Source of the DNA: Setophaga petechia
Lineage: Eukaryota > Chordata > Aves > Passeriformes > Parulidae
Length of the DNA stretch: 64,000 nt
Reading direction: 5' to 3'
Assembly (NCBI GenBank): GCA_024362935.1
Contig: JANCRA010000001.1
Span: 49,449,501-49,513,500 of the forward strand
Made by a program: the position numbers and the translations under genes. The notes below the pieces were generated by a model. That model did no database searches. It was not told the DNA's origin and worked only from the letters and a program-made list of their open reading frames with translations. Shown here piece after piece: positions 52,441-64,000 of this stretch. Each line of letters starts with the position of its first letter. Within the stretch, counting starts at the first letter, position 1.

Positions 52441-55400
52441 TTATCAAATGTATTCTATTTAATGTGGAATTTCTGGTAGAATTTAATTGGTTCCTTACAT
52501 AAATGCAAACATTTCCAGCAGTCCATTTGCCAGTTTGTGAATGGGAATACAGAAACACAAAACATGGTAATTTGGGAGAACTTAGTTTTTCTGGTTTTCA
52601 AGGCAGGATAACATTTTCTATAGTCCAATCATTAAATGATGCAGTTTTAATGATAGATAATCTTTCTCACCAATGCTGAAAATACCCAAACCATATTACT
52701 CATATACCCATTTCTTAGCAGAAAATTTTCTAACTCATGACAGCTCATAATAACACGAAAGATTGTCTTTCCCCCTCTTTTCACTTCTCAAAAAGAATTG
52801 ATAGTCGTTGCTCTTTCAAATTCAATATGGTGACCTCTGAAAGCAACCACTGACACAAAACAGAGGAGCTCATGCTGTTGTTTTTGCTCAGATCAATCCA
52901 TCCTCCACACAGATTCTCAGGCTTTACTAAATGAAATGCCCACTGTCTCTTTGTTAGTCAAGTGTGATCTCAAGTAAATTAACAGCAAACACTTTCCCTA
53001 AGTAAATAAAAAAACTCCTGAAGGCTTCAGTACAATATACTACCATATACGTATCCTGGAAGAAATTGTTTGTTCCTTGCCAAGACTAAAATCCAAAAGT
53101 CCAGAAACAGAAAAATTCTCAGCCAGAAAAAAAACCCCAAAATTGCAAACTTCACAAACAAATCTTCAGCTCAGGTTTTCTTCATAAGACAAGTCTTACT
53201 ACTTTTTCATTTTACCAGCAACACAAATTTACTTGTTCTAAATATATCACTATGATTATTATTATTATTGCAGACTTGTATACATTCCTCATGCCTATAG
53301 AGTAAACAGGACTATTGGTGACAGAATTTCAGAAAGAAACAATCCATAGACTTTTTGAGTATTTGGAAAGAAGCATAAAGGAATTGAATTAACAGTGTGT
53401 CAAATTCCTTCCCTGATCTAAGTAATAATTTACAGAAACCTGATCTATTGTTTAGACAGGAGCATCACAGAAAAATGAAGTGTTGGACCATAAAAAAAAC
53501 AGAGGACCCATACCCAAACTTAAGACCATGAAATTGCTATATTTTTATATCAGGTTTAATAGAATTACACTGCTGTCTGTCTCCATCCTTCCCCTCAACC
53601 ACTGGTGCAGCTAGGACTTAGACTTGAACATATGCTTTATCAACACCCACAAGTTTGACCCCAGGTACACATTTCAAGGTGCTAATTTTCATGGTTTACA
53701 TTTTTCTAATTCAGTTTCACGTTTGAAAATAAATAATACACCATCTTTCCATATTGTTTTTTGTTTCTTTCAAAATGAACTTGTTTCTTCTAGCAAAATA
53801 GGTAGTATGTTAAAAGAAAAGAGGTAAAATCAAAGGGACACTGGCCTTGATTTAGGAAAAAAAAGGCTGGGAGCAAAAATTGTATCACTGTGCTCTCCTT
53901 TCTTGAGTCATTACTTCTCATTTAATACAATTGTGTGGGGACACACATTTGTTTTAGGGCAGGGGTTTTCATGCCTTTCAGAGCGTCATAACCTAAGTGA
54001 TCCATGTACTAAAGGCAGGTAGGATTTCACCAGGAGGAAAACTCCATATTAGCTTTCATTTACCTGGCACAAAGAGAGCAGCAAAGGCAGAGGCATGGCC
54101 TGAACTGCCTCTAACCTGCCAGGTACTCCTGGCTAGAGACTACCAAAATGTGGGCTCATGCACTGGTCCTGCTCCTTTGGCAGGCCAAAAATGATCATGA
54201 AGTCCCAGATAGGGTAATCATGCATTCACTTACCAGCCAGAAACATTCTCCAAATTCAGAAAAACATCTGCAGTAGAAATGGACATCTCCACCTGAAAAA
54301 TGGATTGTCCTTCCAAATGTAAAATGAGCTATGTGTGCCCAGAACTAGACAAAAATGGAAGGATATGATCCAAAATAACCTGTAGAGACTGAAATTCTAA
54401 CTGTATTGTAAAAAGGGGAAACATTTTTCTAAATTCATGTACCTAATGGAGATTCTTTCCTTTCTTCTTGAGGACTTTAAATCTGTGATTTAGACAATTG
54501 ATGATAATCAGTACATGCACCAGCTTTGGATAAACTACCTTTCAGATCTCTGCGTCCAAACTGAAGCAAAACCTCAATAATTTTCTCTGCACACTAGATA
54601 GTCTAAAGCTACTTAAAATAGCAGAATAAGAGGAAATATCTGCTTTTCATAAAGATCTATACTTTTGCAAGGATGTATCAAAGTCTGGGATTGGTATCCC
54701 AGCTGTAGCAATAATGCAGCTCTACTGTCTCTCTGGTCAGCATGAAACTTGCTGCCCAAGTTTTGTTTAAGTTTTAATACAAACAAACTTAGCCAAGGAC
54801 CTACATACAAATATTTCATATATGGCATCGTCTCTTCATGCAGAAATTGGGATCAGATTGCCATTGTCTCCTAATAGATAGAAAGGAGGGCAGGAAGTGG
54901 AATTATAAAGAAATGAAGACATTTAGCACTGAATTGTTTCAAACAAAGCGGGAAACAGTGTCTTGCTGGAAGAAATAGTTCTGTGAAACATAGATGCCAT
55001 GCTGTTTACCTAATGACAAAGTAGCTGAACCAGAAAGATGGATGGATTCTCACTGGCAGTTCCTGCTGACCACATTAAGTACCATAGCTGAGAGATTTTT
55101 TTAGACTTCCCTGGAATTATTTTACATAAGACTTGATTGAATTAATGTGCTCTATGCAAATCTCTCTATATAATGAAAACTGGAATCAGAAAAGGAGATT
55201 TTCCTTGCACTCACTCAAACCACAGCAAACATTGCTGCATTGCCTAAAACACAGAAGAAGTGCTTGCACAAAGTGGTGGATAATAACCTTTCAGTGCCTT
55301 GCCAGAAGTTCTGGGTAGTTTTGGATTTCACCCTGAATTACAGAGGAGATGAGGTTGAGTTTCCACATTAATCAGAGTTCAATCAATTAAAATACTCTGA

Positions 55401-58400
55401 ATTAAAGACACTATATTTCTAGAAAGGCTCCTCACTACCCTGTAACATGATGCAGACATGCTAATTTCATTAGTACATTCTGAGGCCTCAGTTACACATC
55501 TTGCAGTGCAGTTCCCCAAATGAGCTGTTGTCAGATTTGCCTAAAATTTCCAAGAGAGCAGTCAAAGGCAACTTAGCTATAAAGCTTAAATGGGATCACA
55601 AGATAAACTGGGAGTACCCCACTGCTAAGGCCTTCACTCAGCCAGAGACTCCCCTTCTCCCCACAAACAACAAAAACTGCAGTGCAGTTTAAATTGAAAT
55701 AGGTTTCATTCACCATTTTGTAGCTAACTCAGTGGCCAAAGTAAAAATACAGGAAATTCTCTCAAAGGAATTTCAAAGAAGAAAGAATCTGATCGCTGTC
55801 ATTGTTAGACTGTCGAGCCTATTGTTCTCAGAGTGCTTTAGGCTCACTCACATCTACCTTTCTGTGTTGGTTTATAAGTTCAAATTCTTTTCTTTTATAG
55901 CTGTACTGCTCTGTGTAGCCCTTTTCAAAGCACTAGAGCTGTACAGATGAACTGCACTGATTTACATAGTTTCAGAATTTGACTCAAAAGACTTGAAGTA
56001 GCATGCTGAGATCGGATATATAACATCTATAGCAGAGCATCTAGGATTTGATTGCAATATAATGAAGAGTCATTTAAGTAATTACTTTTGCATAAATTAC
56101 TCTGTGCTGGTACATTCCAATCTATAATTGCAGTACGTTACAAGCACCATGGTTACTAATCAAGGGGTGAAAGGAATTTGAGACCTGGAAAGAGCAAGAG
56201 AAATTAGGTAGAGCTAATGTATGGACAGACTAAGGAACACATTATTCATCTTCCATCTTGACATGTAAAAAGCATAGAAGCAGGAAGGTAAGAAAAAGGA
56301 TCCAGAAGTGACAAACCTACTTATCCCAGCCCAGGTAACTTGTGCTTCAGTGCATCACAGAATATATAAACACAGTGACTAGATTATATTGATATAATGA
56401 ATTCCCACAGCATGGTGTAAATACAATGATAAATCGAGATGCCAACACTGCCATATTCTGTAATTCCATAAAAATCCAATATCCTCAAATGAAATTGTTC
56501 CATTCATTAGTCAAAACCATGTGTTGTAGATGTAGCAGCCTCACAGCCCTCCTGTGTTTCATGAGAGGAATCTCTGGTCATAGCAAAGTCCTTTTACTGA
56601 TTTCTAGTGGCAGAGGAAACAACTATATGCAACTCCCAGCAAATCCACAAGAGTAAAATGCAGTAGAGCGCTGGTAACCTGAGGAAAAGCCCACTCATTC
56701 TCCTGACACAATGGGAACAGAAACATTTGCTGACTTCTGAGGCATATTTGCAAGCTTGTTATGATCCTGTAGCATGTTTTTCAGTCAAAGCAGTTGTGAC
56801 TGGTACTCAATTTTTGTTAGGAATATTTGGCACAATATGGAATATTTTGCTCTCTTATGAAACTAAATGTCTTGTGACAGTAAATGTAGCATGATGGACG
56901 GGGTCTGGCAGAGATGCCAAATGATCTTTGGCCCTTATATATATGTGACATTTCCAGCAAAAAAGCCTATTTATTAGATAAGGCACTAGGGAACAATCCT
57001 TCAATTGATGGCTGCAGCCTTGTTCTTCTGGCAAAGATAAGCTTCTAAGAATGCCAATCACAGGTGAGGATACATTCTGCAAAGCAAGTAGAAATGAGAT
57101 AATAGGAAGGAAAAACCCTTAAAGAGGAGTTGTATTTGGACTGAATGATTCCTTAGTTGTCACATCCAGAACTGCCCACAGCACTTATCCTGGTAGAGCA
57201 TCATCACTACCCACTAAGCTCAGCTGTCTCACCATCCATATGTCATCATTATCACAAATAATTATTATGTACTCTCAGAACATATTAAAAGCAGAGTGGA
57301 ATTGGATGTAAATACAGGCAAATTAAGAACGAAGCAGGACCAACGTGATACACTGACATTTTCAAAACACTGACTCAAGATGATTTCCTTTGACAAATTC
57401 CATCTGCAGTCCTGTCTCACATAAAGTAGGCGAAGTTACAAAGCCTGTAAGTTTGCAAACTATGAAAAATAAGGCACGGGAGAACATATAATGTCATTTA
57501 TAACACCTTCAGTCATCACTATTAAAAAATCATGATCAAATATTCAGGAAACTGGGTCAATGCCTGAACTGCTTCCTTATCATTTGGAATGAAAAGAAAT
57601 GTGGAGTTTCTGCATAAGGCACAGAAAGAGTAATTAGACATAATTAATGAATACAGCATAGAGTGAGGAATACAGGAAAGAACAGCTTTGCTTTTCCTCC
57701 CTCCTTACAGGTTGTGCTGGTGGGCTATGTTGTCAAGCAATCTCAAGTTAAAGCTAACAAAGTCTTCTGTGTGGGAATAGATTTATATACACATATCACA
57801 CTCAGAGCTAGATAAACACATATGCCCAAAGACAAGCTAATCCCTTTAATGAATCCAGCCCACAACAGTCTAATAATTTTGAATTTTCTTTATAATAGAA
57901 GCTACATTTAGATGTAGAAACACAATGCAGTCTCATTTGTAAAGTACTACAAACTTTATCCTTTCTGAACCTGAAAGTATGGCCTGGTTCATTTCCTCTC
58001 TAATGTTCAGGCCTCTTTGGGCCCAAATTTTAAGTCTTGTTGATGTTGATTTTTGCAGCTTAATTATGCTACCTTGATTTTTTTGTCCCCACTAGACATA
58101 AAGTGTACAAATCTATGGAGAAAAACATCAATTCCTGGCAAGAGCTCTTGGCAAAGGAATGATCCTTTCCCCTCCACAGAATCATTTTGGGTTTTAAGAC
58201 GATGCACAGAAATAAAAAAAAAATTTGTCTTTGGATGTATAGGATTTGTTGAAGTCACCTTTGAAGCCCTACTGAAATGTTTGAGTCAAGTTTTGAGCTT
58301 GGACTTTTCCTTGAGATGAATAAAAGCACAACAGAAAGATGCAAAAGAAACTAGAGAAAGCTACAGGAATGGAAACATATCACAGTAATCCCTCCAAACC

Positions 58401-59067
58401 TATGTCCCTCCAAAACTACTCAGAACAGATGGGTAAAGCCATATCAACCAAAGCTGTTACTTTAGGTGAAATTGAAAATGGATTTAGAAGCATCTGATGC
58501 TCAGCAGCAGCACAGGTTGCACCGAAATCTAACTGCAAGATCCTTCTAAGTCTGAGCCCTGCTGGCTAATATTGGGTGCATCCAGTTTTCAGAATTTTCA
58601 GGTTAGGATTAGACTAAACATTGGATCAATCTATCCCCACTGTTACCATAACCTGTGAGATATGAAGGGATTTTCATCCAGAATATAAATAAATAAACGG
58701 AGTAAATGAGATAGTAGCAAAGCCAAAACTTCATTGTGTGTGCTATAGTTATCCAGTCATTATTTCATCTAGTAAAATTATCAATATATAAACACAGAGA
58801 CTTCTAAAAATGAAGAAATTGATTAGTGTGAGCAGTCATGCAACCTTAGCTTTTTATACTAGGAAAGGTGAAGTTTGAGGGTTTTGGGGGTTTCTTTTGG
58901 AAGCCTCCCAGATGCATTCATTTTTACACATATTTCTATCAACATTGAATTAATTATCTGCAACCAACTTAAAAATAACCCAATCCTAGAAATGAGGCTA
59001 TTGAACTAGTCATGATCAGTCAAAATCTCCACTGGGATACATGTATCTCTCCCAACAGCTCCACCTG
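52441..59067. other. Unique non-coding sequence, nothing firmly recognised
   Basis: No transposon or gene is recognised. A short ATT repeat occurs at 53254-53270. An 88-codon frame at 58053-58319, followed by an AATAAA at 58319, is discussed as a weak finding. Confidence 0.5.
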
Positions 59068-59115
59068 TTTCTCAGGAATTTTCTATATTCTACAATATAG
59101 AAAATTCCTGAGAAA
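59068..59115. repeat. Perfect 22-bp inverted repeat with 4-nt loop
   Basis: The left arm at 59068-59089 (TTTCTCAGGAATTTTCTATA TT) is the exact reverse complement of the right arm at 59094-59115, with the loop CTAC. There is no mismatch over 22 pairs. A fold-back this clean in old single-copy DNA suggests a recent origin, for example by template switching during replication, or constraint. The stem is shorter than a typical pre-miRNA (about 30 or more pairs) and AT-rich. Confidence 0.97.
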
Positions 59116-61504
59116 TACAGCATTGCATGTATATATTGTGTCAGCTGTCATGTAGAAGAGGCTGTCAGCAGTTGAAAGGGGGAAAAAAAACCCCGAAACA
59201 AACCAAGAATCCCTGCTTTTACCAGCAGGAAAATCCTTGCTTTCATTCTTCTTCCAATAAAAATTGCAATCCAACAGTAATTATGTTGGATTTAGAAGTA
59301 TCAAATTCACTCATTTGAAAAGGCATTTAAGCAGTCAAATCAGTCATGGAAACTTGTAATTCTCCTAAAGGAAGCATCATTTTTTTGTGCTGAATTATGA
59401 GATTCTCTGTGGATAAATAAAAATAGACATTATGTGGACTAGATTTACTGCAGTTAAAGGAAGAGCAGTATTTGCCCTGTAAATTGCTGCAGTGCTATTT
59501 TCTTCACTCCCACTAGCTAAGCACAGGCTAAACAAGATGGAATACTGATATAGTATAGCTATACTGTGTTATTGAGACATTAAAGACCTCATGTTATTAC
59601 TAAGATATCAAAAGCAAGACAGAAATATTTTCAGTTGCCATTTGACTTTCAGTGGTGGCAGGGAAAAAAAAAAAGCTGAATTTTCTCTTAAAACAAATTT
59701 AAACTTTCAGATTTTGCCGCAACATATCATTGTCTATACAGCATCTATTGTTTTCCATGTCCACAATAAACCAAAAATGCCTTTTTTAGATGCAGATTTT
59801 AAGGGTACCTAAGATTTGATTTTAGAAGAACACTGAAAATAAGGTAAAGCATTTCACCTCCATCTCCTTAGAGAACAACCATGCTGCCTGTCATCTCTGC
59901 TTGTCTAAGTTGTGAACAGATTTTAATAAAATGTCCATGTTCAACTTGGGGCACAGCTCCATGGGCCACACAAAGTAAATTTCTGGGTTTTATTGTTTAT
60001 ATTACATTTTTTATATTACATTTGTATCCTCTATTGCTACCATAAATAGTCTGTTCTGACCTAGAGAAGGATATAGGGACTGCCAATGTTAGGTGAGAAG
60101 ACCACATCAGGAAGGAGTGGTATTGTCCCATCTTTTCTGCATTACTCACTTGAATTCAGCATGTGACTGCTTGAATAAATCACAATTTCCAGCTTATATG
60201 ACATTTTTTACAGCTCTTATTAATAACAATTATGGGTGTTTTATTTAAAATAAGCTCATAGAGTACTCAGGGAAAAAGTCATGAATTAGACTCAATGTGC
60301 TTGGTTTCTCACTAAAACAGAGATGTGAATTTTTCTCAGGAAACAGAAAGATTCATCACCTAACCCTGAGCAGGAGAATTGAAGTTTCTCTCACACACTG
60401 AGATGCACAGCCAGAACCCAGAGCTATTACATAGGTATTTTAAAATGTACCACTGCTAGAAATTGTATCATAAGAAGTCAGTATAAAACATATTCTTAGA
60501 AATATCATCCTGTGAATAACCCAATTCCTCAGGCTCTCCAGTCCCAGCTGGTGGAAGATTACCACATAGTGAAAAGGCTTGCTGGGGATTTTGCTGGGGT
60601 ACTGCCAGCTCAAGTTCTGGTGCAGAAAAAGGCATTCTCTGCTGTGAGGAAATTGAGGACAAGATGCAGCACCTGATGCAAACATCAGCTGCCAACCTAT
60701 TTGCTTTGATTCCCTGGCAGCATGCAAAGTTTAGGCAAGAGGAGAGTTTTACACAAAATGGAACTTCAGTCACAGGGAAGTGATGGGCTTGTCAAAAGAT
60801 GAAACACAGATGCCAAATACTGACTTATCTATATAACTCCAGCTAGAAAATGCAGCTATGTAAGAATGGCATGCAAGCAAGAACAGAAAGAAAACAAAGA
60901 GAAAATGAAGCAAGACTCTGCAAAAAAAAAAAAAAAAAGTAGAAAGAGGGACAAAGTTCACTACAAAGGAGATCTTGTAAACAGCTAGGACTGTAGTATA
61001 ACTTGTATGTTTAAAATGTACACATGGTTTTAGAACTAACAGGCTGGAAACACGTGACCCGTGCCACTTTTTTCCCCTCTGTGCATGGAGACATAGAGCA
61101 GATGAGAGTAAACATCTGAGGGACTGGGTTTTACACAGGCAAACAACTGCAGAAGATGCAAGGAAACAGAAAGATGACCACCTAAACAGTCACAGGAAAA
61201 GCAAACCAGAACACAATCTAAGCATCATGTTCCAGGTATCTACCATAGTTTAATTTGTCAAAATTCTAATAACTCCATTAACCAGTCTAATCAGATTCCA
61301 AGTTAGAAATAATTCCTAAAAAATATTCATCAGCATAAAGTAAAGTTCCTTATTCAAAACTGTAAGGACTTGACACCAGAGAGTCTGCATTGCAAAGACA
61401 GTAGGAAAATATTTATGATCCCACTGTTGGAGACAATATCTAATGAAGCCATTAAACGCAAAATTGTTTTCTCACTTCAAACTCTGAAAGACATTTCAAT
61501 GAAT
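59116..61504. other. Unique non-coding sequence, nothing recognised
   Basis: Includes a 17-base A run at 60922-60938 and a small tandem TATATTACATTTTT repeat near 59998-60023. Overlapping minus-strand frames of 95 and 101 codons at 60440-60773 have no known domain. Confidence 0.5.
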
Positions 61505-61970
61505 TTATGTGAAAAACAGCCTGCTTTTAACAGTTACTAGTACAATCCCTTTCACTGCTGTGCTGGAAACAGCCAGTTCAGACTTTTGTGGCCATACCTT
61601 CCAAGTCCTGTCACAGCACGCGCCATAGTTGAGATGATAACAATACACAGAGTATCCCCTTGTAATTCCAGAAGGCTTCAACCCATACAGAGTAACACCA
61701 GACCACTGCAAAAGGCTGCAAGCATCTGCCCCTTCTTGTCCTTCAGCCCAGCCTTTTATACCCCTGATGTTGATGCATTGCACCTGTGTGCCCTCTGTTC
61801 CCTGTGGTGGTTGGTCAGTGCCCCTGGGCACTCCATGGCTCATTGCTGTCAATGCTGCTCACCTGCTGCTCACAGCTGCAGCCCATTGGGGATGAGGCTG
61901 GACACAGCCCACCCCAATCACCACAAACTGTGTACCTAAAAAGTCCTGTACACTTGATGCTACAAACACA
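61505..61970 (-). mobile_element. Probable endogenous retrovirus LTR with TATA and CCAAT motifs
   Basis: The segment is markedly GC-richer than its surroundings. On the minus strand it carries CCAAT (complement of 61885-61889) and, about 125 bp downstream, a consensus TATA box in GGGTATAAAAGGCTGGG (TATAAAAGG is the complement of 61752-61760). This is the layout of an LTR U3 promoter followed by R/U5. No gag-pol-env adjoins it, so it would be a solo LTR. The ends (TG...CA) and target-site duplication were not resolved. A cellular promoter is the alternative. Open frames of 115 and 117 codons inside it are probably incidental. Confidence 0.5.
61752..61760 (-). promoter_or_regulatory. TATA box (TATAAAAGG)
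   Basis: A perfect TATAAAAGG with G/C-rich flanks on both sides, on the minus strand inside the LTR-like element. Transcription would start roughly 25-30 bp further along the minus strand, near 61725. It is preceded by a CCAAT motif. Activity is inferred from motif quality only. Confidence 0.5.
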
Positions 61971-64000
61971 TCTGTTTGAAATTAAGTCATGAACGTGATT
62001 ATTCAATGTGCACAATAAACTCAAAGGGTCTAGCTGGCCATATGCTAACAACTGAACTGTACATTGGCCTCAAACTTCACTATAGATCAGTTTGTGTGTT
62101 AAACTACAAAAGCCTGGGGAAGTTTGGCTTTTTTTTCTGGTTTTATTTTTCTCCACTGCATTTGTACACCACTGACTTAGACATAAAAAAACTTTGGGGC
62201 TGAGATAATTCTTTTCTTGCACAGTCGTCAGCACGTGGATAATATTGCTGGGCAGGGCTTGCTTTTCAAAGCAACTTTGACAATAATTGCCAGCACTTAC
62301 ATTTGTGTCAATCATAGTGAGTCTAAAGTCTATAAAGATGTAGAAAGCCTTCATTGTGTAATTTTATGTGACACTACTCAAAATTCACAGGGGGAAACAC
62401 CTCATATCTCAAAACTAACCAATGCCAGGAAAGCTGTATCCTGTAAGGATCCGCTTCCTGGTTACAATGAATGAAATGTAACTATGAAGATATGTGGTGT
62501 GATATCAAATATTTATGTTGATGCTTCATGTCTCTATGCTGCTCTTAATTAATTTATCAGCACTATCCTTTAGAAATGCTGGCACTAAGCTCAAGAGCTT
62601 TGTTCACCTTTTACTTCTGAACACTACATTCCTAAAAACAGTCAGAAGCAACAGTTTGATGTCTGATAAAATACATGCAGCACACTTAAAAAATTGAAAT
62701 CCCAGTGTTACCTGTGAAGTCAGAGAATGAACTACAGAAGCTTTGGTTTTTTTTTTTTTTTAAAAACAGTGACTGTATCACAGGAGGTACTTATCAATAT
62801 TTACATTAAAGTTATCAACTGAAACATGTTTTTTTTCTTCAAAGTACAAATGGAACCTTATTATTTCATGAGCATACAAGGACAACCATGAACCAAATGT
62901 CTGGTATTTTAGCTAATGCATGGTATCATTCTAAAACGGGTCATTTAAATTGATTTTTTTTTTGGTAAAAAATGGAATGGTCCTTGCCTGAATTCAAATG
63001 TATTCTAATATATCACCCAGGAATGAGATCCAGACAAAGCCCAGGACCCTGGATAATTAGAATATAAACAGGTTGATAGTATATTTGTCCAGCCTTCAAC
63101 CACTGTTCATTAAAACCATAATTCACATCCCCTAGTTAATGGTCCTTCAGGATTTTTTTTGTCCTTAAATTTATCTAATGGCTTAGGATTTCTTTTTGAA
63201 CATATATAAACTTTAGGTACCTACATAATTTGACAAGAAAATACAGAATGTTAATATTTCTTGTGCAAAATGTACTTGTGTGCACATGTAATAAGTGCTT
63301 GGTTCTTAGTCACACCATTCTGAACATGCAACTGGGCCAAATAACAGATAGGTGAGATAATTTGAGTTAATTTTATTCTGGAGAAAATATTACTATACAC
63401 TATCAACGCCAACCTCCTGAAAGACTGTAGTTAACACCTGGACCTGAATTGTGTTGGAACAGTAAATCCTCTTTTCAAAACTTAGGAGGATCCTGAGTTT
63501 GAAATTATGGTTAATGTATGTGAAAGAAAAATCATAATATTTATCCTACATCAAAACAAATCTAGGAGAAATAGTATATAGTAATGATAATTGACAAGCT
63601 GGGGGACCTGACACTAATATGTTAGAAAAAGCCACAGATCCACAAAGCCAATGCCTTGTGAATTACAGCTGCACACTCTCAGGTGCTGTGCTGTAATGAG
63701 GACAGACTTCAATATTCATTAGCCCTCTTCTTGTTTGCTCAGTAGAGAAGGTATTTGAACTCTAAAGTGCTCAAATGGACTTCACAGACTGATTTCCCTC
63801 GGGTAGTCTTTTCATTGAAATTCCTATAAATTGATAACTAATGAAGGGAATAAAAGGGGATGGGAAGAAAAAAGCAGTTGCAAAGCTTGCTAGGCTTGAT
63901 GAACTGAATATTTTCTGAGAGCACTAAAATTTCAGGTTAACAAGGTTTAATAATTTAAAACCAGTCATTCACCTCCGTGATATTACATTTGCCGTTCACA
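61971..64000. other. Unique non-coding sequence, nothing recognised
   Basis: AT-rich sequence with a 15-base T run at 62747-62761. Open frames are under 95 codons without domains. No repeat or RNA gene is recognised. Confidence 0.55.

Noticed and set aside
61586..61939. 117-codon plus-strand frame
   Set aside because: It lies inside the LTR-like element, opposite its promoter orientation, and has no domain.
1..64000. CRISPR arrays, operons, tRNA or rRNA genes
   Set aside because: No regularly spaced repeats, no cloverleaf with a recognisable T-loop motif and no rRNA-like sequence were seen. The base texture and CR1 copies point to vertebrate DNA.

Overview
The window looks like AT-rich, CpG-depleted, non-coding vertebrate DNA, most likely from a bird. 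The main clue is several truncated copies of the CR1 non-LTR retrotransposon whose 3' ends and ORF2 C-termini match the avian/sauropsid type, together with an endogenous-retrovirus LTR fragment of the avian kind. There are no bacterial features such as operons, ribosome-binding sites or dense long ORFs. I could not decide the species, or whether this is a gene desert or the inside of a very large intron.

No protein-coding gene can be supported. The longest open frames (about 170-180 codons near 35.3-35.8 kb and 45.4-45.9 kb) are about as long as chance would give in 64 kb of AT-rich sequence read in six frames. They show no recognisable domain, and many are stretches of low-complexity or pyrimidine-rich sequence. 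The only frames with recognisable protein similarity are decayed CR1 reverse-transcriptase C-termini at about 5.1, 16.3 and 22.4-22.7 kb. A few short open frames lie next to good splice-like signals (18.1, 27.9, 44.3 kb). They are reported only as weak exon candidates.

Layout: 0-4.4 kb is unique sequence with a CpG-bearing block at 2.7-3.15 kb and a perfect small hairpin at 3.23 kb. From 4.4 to 6.4 kb there are three CR1 pieces, all on the minus strand. From 6.4 to 16.1 kb the sequence is unique, with a possible conserved block at 10.6 kb, an A/C-rich tract at 12.85 kb and a stem-loop followed by a T run at 13.2 kb. A head-to-head CR1 pair lies at 16.15-16.56 kb. A TA-rich array lies at 20.8 kb, a CR1 ORF2 fragment at 22.4-22.7 kb and a 20-bp palindrome at 22.97 kb. 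The stretch 23-33.6 kb is mostly unique and includes a 27-base A run and a purine-skewed block. An LTR fragment lies at 33.6-33.85 kb. Two copies of what looks like an old sauropsid interspersed repeat lie at 37.9 and 52.4 kb. A possible conserved regulatory block lies at 46.2-46.8 kb, a TA/TG microsatellite at 50.75 kb, a perfect 22-bp inverted repeat at 59.07 kb, and a minus-strand LTR-like element with CCAAT and TATA motifs at 61.5-61.97 kb.

I found no previously undescribed biological system. The items most worth a second look are the 22-bp inverted repeat, the LTR-like promoter module at 61.5-62 kb, the 13.2 kb stem-loop and the candidate conserved non-coding blocks.
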